DNA of 64,000 nucleotides. It comes from Amorphophallus konjac (lineage: Eukaryota > Streptophyta > Magnoliopsida > Alismatales > Araceae). The stretch spans positions 72,563,491 through 72,627,490 of the forward strand of contig CM040124.1 in assembly GCA_022559845.1 (NCBI GenBank). The letters run 5' to 3'. The notes below the pieces were generated by a model. It had not been told where the DNA came from. It saw nothing but the letters and a program-made list of their open reading frames with translations, and made no database searches. Below are positions 30,350 to 42,649 of the stretch, piece after piece (position 1 is the stretch's first letter; each line of letters begins with the position of its first letter). The position numbers and the translations under genes were made by a program.

Positions 30350-32085
30350 GAGAAATGAAACTACATAATGTAGCTCTGATGAGCACTTAGACTTTGGATT
30401 TGATGCGCAAGTCTATCTTTGAACAGATCTTCAATAGGCTCCCTGGCTGCTCTCAATCTCGATTTAAGCTTGAACTGGATATGCACTCTTCTTTTCTGGA
30501 AACAAACTCTCAAATCTACTCTTCTCTCTTCTCTTCTTTTCTGAGACTATCTCTCTATTCTTCTTCGACCTTTTTGCTCAGATTTCTTTCTCACATCCCC
30601 CTTTGCATCCCCTAGCAGCCTCTCACAGTGTCCACTTCTTTGCAAGGAAGAAGGTCGAGATTTATAGACTAGAAAATAAGAATTTTATGAATAATCTAAT
30701 CTTCAGATCTGAAATACCATTGGTCCACGTGACAAATAAGACTATTCTATCTCAAAACCCTCCAGAAAAAGTCCCATGTGTCCTTGGATTGAGTACCAAA
30801 AATTTGAGTTCGAAGCCACGTGTTGACTTATGTAATTCAAGTGCTACATGAAGGATGTGTCGATGCATGTCTTTACTGCGTCGATACATGTCTTTATTGC
30901 GTCAACCCACCACTTGCAAGGAACTCCAGATAGCGCCTTTTCAAAATGGAGTCGACTCTGCAAGTCGTCACCTCCTTGTTTCTGAATGACTTCTTGTTGG
31001 AGAGCAAGATTACGTCGACTCCGCTTCATGCTGCGTCGATGTGCTTGCACCACTGTGTTGACTCGACCTTCTCAACTCCATCGTATGCTTCTGGTGTTGC
31101 TATGTTGCATGTACATGCCCTTGCTGACTTGTGTAAACTTTTAGCTTCCCCTAATTTGCACCTTAGCTATTGCACTTATGCTGGCATATAGCTGGTCACC
31201 CTGATGCTTCTTCAAATGCAGATTTCATGCCTTAATTGCTGCATTTCCGAACATAGCAGCATTCCATCGAACACTTGATTGGAGTTGCTACTAGATGAAA
31301 TTTACCTTCTTCTGATGACTGGAAGGCAAGGATGAGATGACCCTGAATGTGTGCTGATCTTTTTTGAAGCTTTATTTGAGTTCAATTTGTCAGTAGATAG
31401 ATCTTTACAAAAGTCAGTCGACGGTCGACTGAGCTTTATAAAATTCAGTCGAGGGTCGACTGAATTACTATGAAATCTGTTGACCTTTCACTAAGCTTTT
31501 TGCAACTTAGATTCCCCATATCCAAAGCATATCCACTAAACTTGGCAACTTCATTTGGATACATTTTTGCACAAAGATGATCTTGGGCTTGATGTACTTG
31601 AAAATCTTCATAAAGCTACTGAAGTTGCTGCTAGCTTCCTTGGTAGATGCTGCAAGGTCTGCTGAATTTGTAATATGTCTGCAGACTTGTCAAACCATCT
31701 TTGCGCACTTGATTCCAGCATATCCAAAACACCTTGAATGACTTTGACTGACTTCATTTAGACATGATTTGGTACATATAACATCTTGAGCTTGTTTCTT
31801 GAAGGTTTTCAGATAATTTCTGCAACATGTCCTCTGAACTGACATTGAGGTCTGTTGCAATTATGAACTTGTCTTCTTCTTTCTGAAAAGGTTGAATTCC
31901 AGTCAAATGACCAAGTCCAAGTCGACTTGAGTGAGTCCAAGTCGACTTGATCCATCTGAATTTCACTAAACTGAACGGGTCTGAACTTTACACAGAACTC
32001 AAAAATATTTGACATTATCAAGGAGCACAAAGGACTCATAAATGAGTCATAGTCTGACATCATCAAAACTACCAGGGACACAACA
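30350..32085 (-). repeat. Partial LTR of K, minus orientation (left palindrome arm, outer part)
   Basis: The LTR start is at 32085 (TGTTGTGTCC read on the minus strand). It runs to the equivalent of 37546 and lacks the last 1.1 kb with the U5 and primer site. GTCGAC motifs are frequent. The TATA candidate (inverse of 37231) lies near 30660. Small open frames here (for example 30394-30615) are not credible genes. Confidence 0.85.
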
Positions 32086-33826
32086 TTCTCCCCTTTTTTG
32101 ATGATGGCAACTATGAGTCATTATGAACAATTATGAGCAACAGTAACCAAGCCAAGTTGAACAATTACCAAGCCAAGTTGAACAATTATGGGCAACATTA
32201 ACCAAGCCAAGTTTTTAAACATCCACAAACATCTCCTTAAACATCCACAAACATCCCCCATTATGGGCAACATTAACCAAGCCAAGTTTTTAAATAGTGG
32301 CTCATCAAACCATCTCCCCCTTTGACATCAACAAAAAGAGACGTAGTTTGATACCCCTTTCAGAAACTGGAGATGTTTAAAAAAATTTTAAATAATCATG
32401 CAGATGGTGAAGTTCAGAAATCTGTGTAGAGGATAGTAAATTTTCCAGAGATGAAAAAGAGGCTCATCAAAACCATTATTGCCTAAAACCAAATGTGATA
32501 CCAGTTGATATGAAAATGTGGACATGGTTAGAGTAGTGTAATGGACAAGCAGTTGGATCAAGTGATGAAATTTCCAGAAGGTTTCAGATCAGGAAGGGAT
32601 TTGCACATTTTAGCCAATGATGGACCTTCCAGACCATTCAACATGTGGGACAATAAGAAAATTCTCAAGGAGCTAAGATTGTTTTGATACCAAAGAAGAA
32701 TTTTGATGGGCAGTGCAAAGGCAGAAGATTTCAGTAAGAATTCAAGCCACAGTCTTAAGCCAAAAATGTGATAGAATTCAGTAAGAGTGAGTTGATGGAA
32801 GAATTCTTTCAGAATAATATTTCAGTGAAAAATTAAATCAGGAGAATCACAATCTGAAACACTATGCATAAATCAATGCTCACTGATTTTCAGATCCTTC
32901 TGTTACAAAGCTTTTTATGAAACAACCCTTGTTTTCTGTTTGGTTCAAGTGTAATAAATTTAGATTTTATCAATTAATCTTTTTGAAACATTTTGCACTC
33001 AGACTTAATAGAAATGAACCAATCTAACATGTTCAATCCCTGTTTAACTTCCCTTTACCCTACTCATTCAATTCCAATGACTTCCTTAGGAGTAACTAAA
33101 ACTAGTATTGAGGTTAAACATACTTGATATTTCTAATTTTATCTTTAGGGTTACAGCAATCTTTCTGACTTTTTAAACATATTTTCAGATTTTTCCTTTT
33201 ACTCATAATTTTTTAAGAGCATTCAGGCATAGCCCTCACCTTTTGACATAAGGATGCACGTGGATTAGATGCCAGGATCCCTTGTTACTTAGTGAGGCTG
33301 ACCATTCTACTTCACTTTGATCAGAGATAGCAAAGGCACTTCATTACTTCGTCTACTTCATTTCATTGATGAAGGGACATAATTTCTCAGTGAACTCTTA
33401 GCCATTTCTCTGCCTTTGAGCATAGATTCACGGTTTTCATCATGTGCTGCCCTTTAAGAATTTTTCAGATTATTCTTATGTTTAAGAGTAATACTCAATT
33501 TAAGTTTCTCAACCAAGGTTGCCATGAACTTTAAACTTTCAGATTTTAGGAGGTTATGCAAGACACAACATGTTAAGACTGGTTGAGGCCTATGAAGTCC
33601 TGAATACAAACTTTTTCAGAGAATTCATCTTTAAACTCATTGAATTCATTAGGCTTAAACCACCAGATTATTCATGGGTAATCACAGAGCCTTATAATAG
33701 AAGATTCCTATATGGGTTTGCTCAGATTAATGAATTTGATGATCAGATTGAAATTATCCTAAACTCAAAGTATTTCGAGGAGTTTCAACAAGCAAGAATG
33801 GTTTCAAGATGTTCACATGCACTGAA
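32086..33826 (-). other. 3' internal non-coding region of K, minus orientation (left arm, inner part)
   Basis: Inverse of 34125-35834. It begins with the inverted PPT (TTCTCCCCTTTTTT) and has repeated AACCAAGCCAAGTT segments at 32135-32290. A frame of 92 codons at 33570-33848 (MLRLVEAYEVLNTNFFREF) crosses the arm-loop border. It matches no family I know and is not kept open in the right arm. Confidence 0.75.
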
Positions 33827-34124
33827 ATTATGTTCCCTTCATGTCTGAAAATTCTATCTTGCATTACACTACATTTGCTGAAAAGGGAACTTCTTTGAAA
33901 AAGACGTGATCTCTAAAATTGCATTCATTCCTATTTTTTAATTCTAAAAATTCTGGTTTCAAAATTCCAGCAACTTCTGAGGGGGAGTTTTATAGTGAAG
34001 TTTTTTAATCTATATTTTTTTGGGGGAGTCCTTTCTATCTTGACCCCTATTCTTCATAAAGTATGATCTATTATCTACCCCATTTCTGTTAACATCTGTC
34101 AAACCTGTTTCACATGCCTTCTAA
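33827..34124 (+). other. Loop of the 7.2-kb palindrome (298 bp)
   Basis: This unpaired centre starts ATTATGTTCCC. It is the same, in direct orientation, as about 41041-41338, where it joins a different left neighbour through the shared CTGAAATTA. It contains GAGGGGGAG and TTGGGGGAG tracts. Confidence 0.8.
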
Positions 34125-35834
34125 TTCAGTTCATGTAAACATTTTTGAAACCATTCCTGCTTGCTGAAACTCCTCGAAATACTTTGAGTTCAGGATAATT
34201 TCAATCTGATCATCAAATTCATTAATCTGAGCAAACCCCATATAGGAATCTTATATTATAAGGCTCTGTGATTACCCATGAATAAGCTGATGGTTTAAGC
34301 CTAATGAATTCAATGAGTTTAAAAATGAATTCCCTGAAAAAGTTTGTATTTAGGACTTAATTGGCCTCAACTAGTCTTAACATGTTGCATCCTGCATAAC
34401 CTCCTAAAATCTGAAAGTTTAAAGTTCATGGCAACCTTGGTTGAGGAACTTAAATTGAGTATTGCTCTTAAAGATAGGAATAATCTGAAAAATTCCTAAA
34501 AGGGCAACACATGATGAAAATCGTGAATCTATGCTCAAAGGCAGAGCAATGGTTAAGAGTTCACTGAGAAACTATGTCCCTTCATCAAAGAAATGAAGTG
34601 GACTAAGTCATGAAGTGCCTTTGTTATCTCTGATCAAAGTAAAGTAGAATGGTTAGCCTTACTGAGTAACTAGGGATGTTGGTGTCTAATCAATGTGCAT
34701 CCTTATGTCAAAAGGTGTGGGCTATACCTGAATGCTCTTAAAAGATTATGAGCAAAAAGAAATATGGCTAAAAGGATAGAAAGATTGCTGTAACCCTAAG
34801 GATAAAATCAGAAATATTGAGTATGTTTAACCTCAATACTAGTTTTTAGTTACTCCTAAGGAAGTCATTGGAATTGAATGAGTAGGGTAAAGGGAAGTTA
34901 AACAGGGTTTGAACATGTTAGCTTGGTTCTTTTCTATTAAGTCTGAGTGCAAAATACTTCAAAAAGATTAATTGATAAACTCTGAATTTATTACACTTGA
35001 ACCAAGTAGAAAATAAGGGTTGTGTCATAAAAGGCTTTTTAACAGAAGAATATGAAAATCAGTGAGCTTTGATTTATGCATAGTGTATCAGATTGTGATT
35101 CGCCTGATTTAATTATTCACTGAAATCTTATTCTGAAATAATTCTTCCATTAATTCATTCTTGCTGAATTCTATCAAATTTTTGGTCTAAGACTACGGCT
35201 TGAATTCTTACAGAAATCTTCTACCTTTGCATTGCCTGCCAAAATTCTTCTTTGGTATCAAAAAAATCTTAGCTCCTTGAGAATTTGCTTGTCCCACATG
35301 TTGAATGGTCTGGAAGGTCCATCATTGGCTAAAATGTGCAAATCCCTTCCTGATCTGAAACCTTCTGGAATTGTCATCACTTGATCCAACTGCTTGCCCA
35401 TTACACTGCTCTAACCATGTCCACATTTTCATATCCATTGGTATCACATTTGGTTTTAGGCAATAATGGTTTTGATGAGCCTCTTTTTCATCTCTGGAAA
35501 ATTTACTGTCCTCTGCATAGATTTCTGAACTTCACCATCTGCATGATTCATTAATTTTTTTTAATCATCTCCAGTTTCTGAAAGGGGTATCAAACTATGT
35601 CTCCTTTTGATGATGTCAAAGGGGGAGATAGTTTGATTAGCCATTATTTAAAAACTTGGCATGGTTAATGTTGCCCATAATGGGAGATGTTTGTGGATGT
35701 TTAAAAAGATGTTTGTGGATTTTTAAAAACTTGGCTTGATTAATGTTGCCCATAATGGTTCAACTTGGCTTGGTTAATGTTAATCATAATTGTTCATAAT
35801 GACTCATAGATGCCATCATCAAAAAGGGGGAGAA
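34125..35834 (+). other. 3' internal non-coding region of K, plus orientation (right arm) with PPTs
   Basis: No coding frame. At about 34660-34690 it has the GAGTAACTAGGGAT motif shared with A. It contains polypurine tracts at about 35616-35632 and 35820-35834; the second touches the LTR. The first 590 bp recur at 41339-41927. Confidence 0.75.
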
Positions 35835-38677
35835 TATTGTGTCCCTGATGGTTTTAATGATGTCAGACTATGACTCATTTATGAGTCCTTTATGCTCCTT
35901 GATAATGTCAAATATTCTTGAGTTCTACTTAAAGTTCAGAATAGTTCAGTTTAGTGAAATTCAGATGGAGCAAGTCGACTTGGACTCACTCAAGTCAAAT
36001 TAGACTTGGTCATTTGACTGGAATTCAACCTTTTCAGAAAGAAGAAGACAAGCTCAGAATTTCAGCAGACCTCAGTGTCAGTTCAGAACATAGGTTGCAG
36101 AAATTATCTGAAAACCTTCAAGAAACAAGCTCAAGATGTTATATGTACCAAATCATGTCTAAATAAAGTCAGCCAAAGTCATTCAAGGTGTTTTGGATAT
36201 GCTGGAATCAAGTGCGCAAAGATGGCTTGACAGGTCTGTAGACATATTACAAATTCAATAGACCTTGCAACATCTACTAAAAAAGCTAGCAGCAACTTCA
36301 GTAGCTTTATGATGATTTTTAAGTACATCAAGCCCAAGATCATCTTTGTGCAAAAATGTATCCAAATGAAGCTGCCAAGTTTATTGGATATGCTTTGGAT
36401 ATGGGGAATCTAAGTTGCAAAAAGCTTAGTAAAGGTCAACAGATTTTATGGAAATTCAGTCGACCCTCAACTGAATTTTATAAAGCTCAATTGATCGTCG
36501 ACTAACTTTTGTAAAGATCTGTCTACTGACAAATTGAACTCAAATGAAGCTTCAAAAAAGGTCAACACACATTCAAGGTCATCTCATCCTTGCATTCCAT
36601 TCATCAGAAGAAGGTAAATTTCGTCTAGCAACAACTCCAATCAAGTGTTTGATGGAATGCTGATATGTTTAGAAATGCAGTAGTTAAGGCATGAAATCTG
36701 CATTTGAAGAAGCATCAGGGGGCCAGCTATATGCCAACAGAAGTGCAATAGCTAAGGTGCAAGTTAGAAGAAGCTAAAAGTTTACACAAGTCAGGAAGGG
36801 CATGTACATGCAACTTAGCAATGCCGGAAGCATAAGATGGAGTTGAGAAGGTGGAGTCAACGCAGTGGTGCAAGCGCGTCGACGCAACATGAAGCGGAGT
36901 CGACACAATCGTGCTCTCCAATAAGAAGTCATTCAGAAACAAGGAGGTGTCGACTTGCAAAGTTGACTCCATTTTGAAAAGGCGATGTCTGGAGTTCCTT
37001 GCAAGAGCTGGGTCGACACAGTAAAGACATGCGTCGACGCATCCTTCATACAACACATGAATTACATAAGTCAACATGTGGCTTCGAACTCAAATTATTG
37101 GTACTCAATCCAAGGACACTTGGGACTTCTTATGGATGGTTCTAAGACAAAATATTCTTATTTGTCACCTGGACCAATGGTATTTCAGATCTGAAGATTA
37201 GATTTTGCAAAAAATTCTTATTTTCTTATCTATAAATCTCGACCTTCTTCCTTGCGAAGAAGAGGACGCTGCAAGAGGCTGCTAGGGGATGCAAAGGGGG
37301 CTGTGAGAAAGAAATCTGAGCAGACAGGTCGAAGAAGAATAGAGAGATAGTCTGAGAAAAGAAGAGAAGAGAGAAGAGTAGATTTGAGAGTTTATTTGTA
37401 GAAAAGAAGAGTGCAGATCCAGTTCAAGCTTAGATCGAGATTGAGAGCAGCCAGGGAGCCTATTGAAGATCTAATCGAAGATAGACTTGTGGATCAAATC
37501 CAAAGTCTAAGTGCTCATCAGAGCTACATTGTATTGTTTCATTTCTTTTGTTTTCTGCTTTTTCTCTTTCATTTCTAAGTGTGATCTTCGATGCCCTGTT
37601 TTGGGTTGGGTTTAAGCTGTGAGCAGCATGGCGCTGTTCGCAAGTTGCTTTGGTTGATCAGAGTGTTGAGGTGTGATCCTCACTCGCTGCTGTGAGAAGT
37701 GGTTCTGATTGTGCTTGGTGCACAATCAGGTGTGTGTGCAGCTAGGGTGGTGTACACGGTTTCACTCTGAGATTTCAGAGTAGGGGAGGTGAGTGTTCCG
37801 CCAGGTTCAAGCTTGGTGGTAGCATCTTGTAGTGGAGTTTTCTCCACATTCTTGCTTGGTGCAAGGGAAGCCTCACTCGATTGAGTGAGGGGTGGATGTA
37901 GGTCTACTGGGTGTAGACTGAACCACCTAAAAATTATTGTGTTGTGTGATTGCTTTTGGTGTGATTGCTTCATTTCCATCGATCTGCATTTACTAAATTA
38001 TATGTTTCAGGTTAAACCTTTTGATTGGTATATCAAAAGGGTGTTTCCACACACCTTGCGTGAGGAGGGTTTCTTGACCCAAACCTCCGCCTAGTACCAA
38101 CTCATTTGGCTGACCTTCTGTGGTTGATGAGTTATGAATGCCATCGCATTGAATCTAGCTTAGTTGTTGTTCAGCCTTGTTAAGTGTTCGACAGTAGTTC
38201 TGCATGAACCAGTAACTGCTAAGTTGATTTCTGTTGCATTATTCCAGTCAGATATTTGTTGGTCGGAGTTCAACTTTTGTTCAGCATTGGCACACTGCCA
38301 GGTGTATGATATTAGTTTCGTCTGAACAATTAACTGGTCATTTGCATTCTAGTTAAGTTCAGATCAGGTTTTTACTATGAGCAGTTTGCAAAGGCCATCT
38401 GTTGATTGGCCTAACTTCAGTTTAAGCTTTGCAGTTTGCTCCCCTGCTGCAAGAAGTTTTCAGATAACTTATTTCATATCCTTTTACTTGTTCAGATCTG
38501 AACATTTCTATGAGTAGTTCTTTATTTCCATTAACCTGTCGGTTTGCTGTCAGTTCAGTGAGAAGATTTTTGAAATCTTAATTTCAATCCATTTTGAATT
38601 AGCTGAGTTTTAATTGGGCATAATTCTTGTAAGAGGATCTATTCACCCCCCCTCTAGATCCTATTGTGCACCCAACA
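35835..38677 (+). repeat. Full LTR of K (2843 bp)
   Basis: Starts TATTGTGTCC (TGTTGTGTCC in the other copies) after a PPT and ends CACCCAACA before a primer site. It is thus flanked by a 3' internal end on its left and a 5' internal start on its right, as in tandem LTR-internal-LTR products. It has many GTCGAC motifs, a TATA candidate at 37231 (TATAAAT) and the hairpin module at about 37868-37930, where CCTCACTC and GAGTGAGG pair perfectly. ATTCACCCCCCC lies near the end. Confidence 0.88.
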
Positions 38678-38679
38678 AT

Positions 38680-38691
38680 TGGTATCAGAGC
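38680..38691 (+). promoter_or_regulatory. Primer-binding site of K (initiator Met tRNA)
   Basis: TGGTATCAGAGC starts two bases after the LTR end, which proves that the LTR at 35835-38677 serves as a 5' LTR here. Confidence 0.93.
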
Positions 38692-38699
38692 AGGCTCTA

Positions 38700-40044
38700 A
38701 AATTATCAGAATTAATAATATGTAGGGAAAAGATTCTTGACATATAGAAGGACTTAACCTCATCCTTAAGAAATGAAAATAAATGTCTGCTAGCCAAAAT
38801 ATCTGAATTCAACAAACAGAAAAAGAATTGAAGGAAAGAATGAGTTCAATGGTCAATGATGAAATCTTAATTGACGAACTTATTCAAGATGAAGAATATG
38901 TTGAAGAAATTCAAAATTTGATAGAACAAAACGAAAAACTGAAGGAATTGAACACTGCCATTTCTGAGAGATTACTTGCTCTAGAGAAAGGAAAATCTGT
39001 TGTTGTGGATAACTCTGAAAAATTGATCATTCTGGAAAAAGAAATTGAAGATCATAAATCTGTTAATGAAAAATTGAAAAATAGGGTAGCTGAGTGTGAG
39101 GAGGAAATCCTCAGTTCTGAGTTACAAATCACATCCTTGGAAAATCAGATTTTTGATTTGAATAATTCCCTGTCCAAATTTGTTAAAGGAAAGGAAAAAT
39201 TAAACAAACTTTTAGGAACCAAGGTAAATTTTCAGAAAGAAGGACTGGGTTATAGCCCCGTCAACAAAAGACCATTTGAAAACAAGCTATACACATCGTT
39301 TGTCAAGGAGTCCAATGTAGCCAACACCTCTGAGATTGAAAAGATTACCAACTTGAAAGTCTAAAAACTGGAAAAGGATTTGAAAAATATGTTGTGCATG
39401 CCAAGAAAAATTATGCTAACAACTATGCTTTAAAGAATATAAGAAAAGGTTCCTGCTTTTACTATGGCAAGCATGGTCATGTGATGCATAACTATTTTAT
39501 CATGAAAAAGGATAACTTAAGAGCATGCAAGAATAAATTTGATCTCAGTCAGAATAACAAATCCATAGACAAAATTCATTTCTATCATTGTTAGTGTTGT
39601 GGTAAAGTAGGACATCTTGCTGCACACTATTGGTTTGCCCAGAGAAGAAGAAATTCCCATTCTGAATCTGTCAAACCTTCTAAAAACAAACATGTTTTTT
39701 ATAAACACCAATTTGCTTCAAATGGTAGGTCTCGTGTGTGTCATAACTGTGGGAAATATGGACACATCATGGAAAGTTGCTGGTTAATGAAGAAATATAA
39801 TCTCCATGCCAAGAATGGGAAAATTCCTGCCAACCCACAAAAATTCCATGCTTATCCTTTTAAGAAAAATGTGAAGTCCTACATTTGCTGTCATTACTGT
39901 GGGAAATCAGGGTATGCTATGGATGATTGCTTTCTTATGCAACATGATGACTTTAATGCTGTGAGACTATGGAGAGCACCTCCTAATGGTGCTGCTAACC
40001 CCTCATGACCCAAGAAATCTTGGGTACCTAAAAACCAGAAATGA
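38700..40044 (+). pseudogene. gag: gag relic of K: coiled coil and decayed zinc knuckles, capsid domain absent
   Basis: The start codon and capsid region are gone: soon after the primer site the sequence is already coiled coil. The frame 38828-39364 (NDEILIDELIQDEEYVEEI ... LNKLLGTKVNFQKEGLGYSP) parallels A gag (DDQILINELIQNDRLNEEI). Knuckles follow: CFYYGKHGHVMHNY has lost two Cys, CGKVGHLAAHY has lost its last Cys, CHNCGKYGHIMESC is intact, and CHYCGKSGYAMDDC has lost its His. TAA at 39362 and TAG near 39592 break the frame. It ends WVPKNQK then TGA at 40042. Confidence 0.85.
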
Positions 40045-41927
40045 GAATCTCTCTTTGCAGGTGTGCCTTGGAGCAATGGAAGAATAAAAAGGGGTTTCAA
40101 TAAATAAATCAAGGCACCCATGGTTTGCTAAAATCCCATTTCTGCCCTTTATTGTTAAATATGTCAATTTTAGTAAGTTTCCCTCTTGGTAGTTATAGTT
40201 CATGTTTTGATCCTGACAGATAGATTACATGTCTTATTTAATTGAGGGAAAGCTTAAACTATGTTTTTCAACTCAAATCTGTTGCTTACATATTCATGTG
40301 TCTGCATGTGTCTGCATATTCATATCATACTGTGGTCTCATGTTTTAACTTAATGAATTTGTTTTTTCATATAGAATTGCATTGCATTTATGATGCACTC
40401 TCATGTCTTGACCTTATAGTATATAAAATGGTGGTATGAAGAAGGACAGGTTAGGCCTGTCTGGAAGCTATCACCATGCATGAGTTTTTCTAACTTCGTC
40501 TGGTACCATGAGTCTATCTTGCAATTTTAATTTGGCAGGCTTTCATGAGGCCATGGTAGCATACTCCCTTGCATAATATTCATGTTTAGATTAGTCTCTT
40601 AGTAAATTTAATCAGGGGGAGTAAATGCCTCTAGTAATAATTTACTTTCCCCACATGCATAACTTGCTTTAGATAGGGGGAGTCAGTACAGATTTGATCT
40701 ATTTACATGAATGTGTCATATCTAAATTCAATGTATGCCATTCATTTGAACTTCATGCATACATGTAGGGGAAGTATGTATGTCTAAATTTCTACATTAT
40801 GTCTTTAGAATGCACATGTGATGTTTCAAAACGGCAATAAATTGAATTACGTTGTTGATTCTTCTATGTGAATTGTGTTCAAATGGACTGCCTTACTTGT
40901 CTTTTAGCAGTCTAATCTGTTCAAGGGTAGTTTGCACTTCTTTTGGCATGGAATACCTTATCTTGTCTCATTCACTCTTATTCCATGATTCCCTGGCTCT
41001 GAAATTGGATTGAGCTCCTTGAAAGATTTTGATTCTGAAATTATATTCCCTTCATGTCTGAAAATTCTATCTTGCAATACACTACATTTGCTGAAAAGGG
41101 AACTTCTCTGAAAAAGACGTGATCTCTGAAATTGCATTCATTCCTATTTTTTAATTCTGAAAATTCTGGTTTCAAAATTATAGTAACTTCTGAGGGGGAG
41201 TTTTATAGAAAAGTTTTTTAATCTATATTTTTTTGGGGGGAGTCCCTTATATCTTGACCCCTATTCTTCATAAAGTTTGATCTATTATCTACCCCATTTC
41301 TGTTAACATCTGTCAAACCTGTTTTACATGCCTTCTAATTCAGTTCATGTGAACATTCTTGAAACCATTCCTGCTCGCTGAAACTCCTCGAAATACTTTA
41401 AGTTCAGGATAATTTCAATCTGATCATCAAATTCATTAATCTGAGCAAACCCCATATAGGAATCTTATATTATAAGGCTCTGTGATTACCCATGAATAAT
41501 CTGATGGTTTAAGCCTAATGAATTCAATGAGTTTAAAGATGAATTCCGTAAAAAAGTTTGTATTCAGGACTTAATAGGCCTCAACCAGTCTTAACATGTT
41601 GTGTCCTACATAACCTCTTGAAATCTGAGATTCATGGCAACCTTGGTTGAGGAACTTAAATTGAGTATTGCTCTTAAACATTGGAATAATCTAAAAAATT
41701 CTTAAATGGACAGCACATGATGAAAATAGTGAATCTATGCTCAAAGGCAGAGCAATGGCTAAGAGTTCACTGAGAAACTATGTCCCTTCATCAAAGAAAT
41801 GAAGTGGACTAAGTCATGAAGTGTTTTTGCTATCTTTGATCAAAGTGATGCAGAATGGTCAGCCTCACTGAGTAACTAGAGATGCTGGCGTCTAATCAAC
41901 GTGCATCCTTATGTCAAAAGGTGTGGG
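40045..41927 (+). other. Spacer of K with protease scar and GGGGGAG tracts, cut by E
   Basis: The pyrimidine tract CTCTTTGCAG (40051-40060) is followed by GTGTGCCTTGGAGC, which encodes VCLGA, and CAAGGCAC near 40110: the remains of a protease start. No RT or integrase follows. AGGGGGAG tracts lie near 40614 and 40674. From 41041 it repeats the palindrome loop and arm in direct orientation. It ends at GTGTGGG, where E starts; GTGGG is the predicted target copy. Confidence 0.75.
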
Positions 41928-42649
41928 TGATGTGCACAAACACTAGTCATTGAAAAATAATGACGTGCTCAATTTTAAAATATTTAACCACACTCACTCA
42001 CTAAAAAATTTTTAAATTAAAGTAGAGTGATGAATACGGGTCGATCCCACGAGGAGGAAGATCTTTTATTAGGTTGAAAACTCTTGTGTTTTGAAATCAA
42101 TGTTTGAGTGAGTTTTTGAAAATTAAAATTAAAAGTGCATGAAATTAAATTGTGTGGAATTAAATCTAACTATAGAATGTTAGAGGGTTGAAGAAGAGAA
42201 GATTGGAAGAGGTAGAGAGGGAAAGAAAAAAACAACTTGCATAAATGAAATTTCCATTGCTAGGAATTGAAATTACAACGTCTATGAAAAAAAAATATAA
42301 CTAATGATGAACTAAGAACAAAATGAGAAGAACTAGAGCCAAGAGATCATGAAACACATCGCCGTATCCTCCTTGCCGAGCCTTGGAATGTCACCCCGTC
42401 TTGAAGGAGAACGTCGTGGCAAGAGGTATATAGAGGAATAAGACATCGTCGTCCATGCCTCGCCGAGCCTTTTAATCGTCGTCCTGCCTTGGTGTGCACA
42501 ACGTCGTGAAAAGGAGATTTGGAGGAGAAATCTTAGAGAGAAATACGGGGAAGATGTGTGGAAATTAATGGTGATATCAAGAAAAAATAACAATAAGAAA
42601 GGCTACCTATCTATGTGAATGGGGAAGAAGAAGAAGGGAGATAGAGAGA
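41928..42649 (-). repeat. 3' LTR of E, part 1 (split by C)
   Basis: On the plus strand it starts TGATGTGCACAAACAC, that is, the CA end on the minus strand. It holds CGGGTCGATCCCACGAGG (about 42037), a common motif in such plant elements. It ends at AGAGA, the target of C. No gene. Confidence 0.8.

Larger units (their letters stand above)
29389..41927. mobile_element. Element K: rearranged pol-less Sirevirus relative containing a 7.2-kb palindrome
   Basis: Order: LTR start fragment (+, 29389-29857); spacer piece in inverse orientation (29858-30349); partial LTR in inverse orientation (30350-32085); 3' internal region, inverse (32086-33826); 298-bp loop; 3' internal region, direct (34125-35834); full LTR (35835-38677); primer site; gag relic; spacer; then a second direct copy of the loop and 3' internal region (about 41041-41927), cut by E. 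No pol domain is present. The predicted target copy before it is CAAGT. Confidence 0.85.

Noticed and set aside
33570..33848. 92-codon frame in the left palindrome arm as a gene
   Set aside because: It crosses from arm to loop, is not open in the other arm or in the third copy near 41400, and matches no family known to me.
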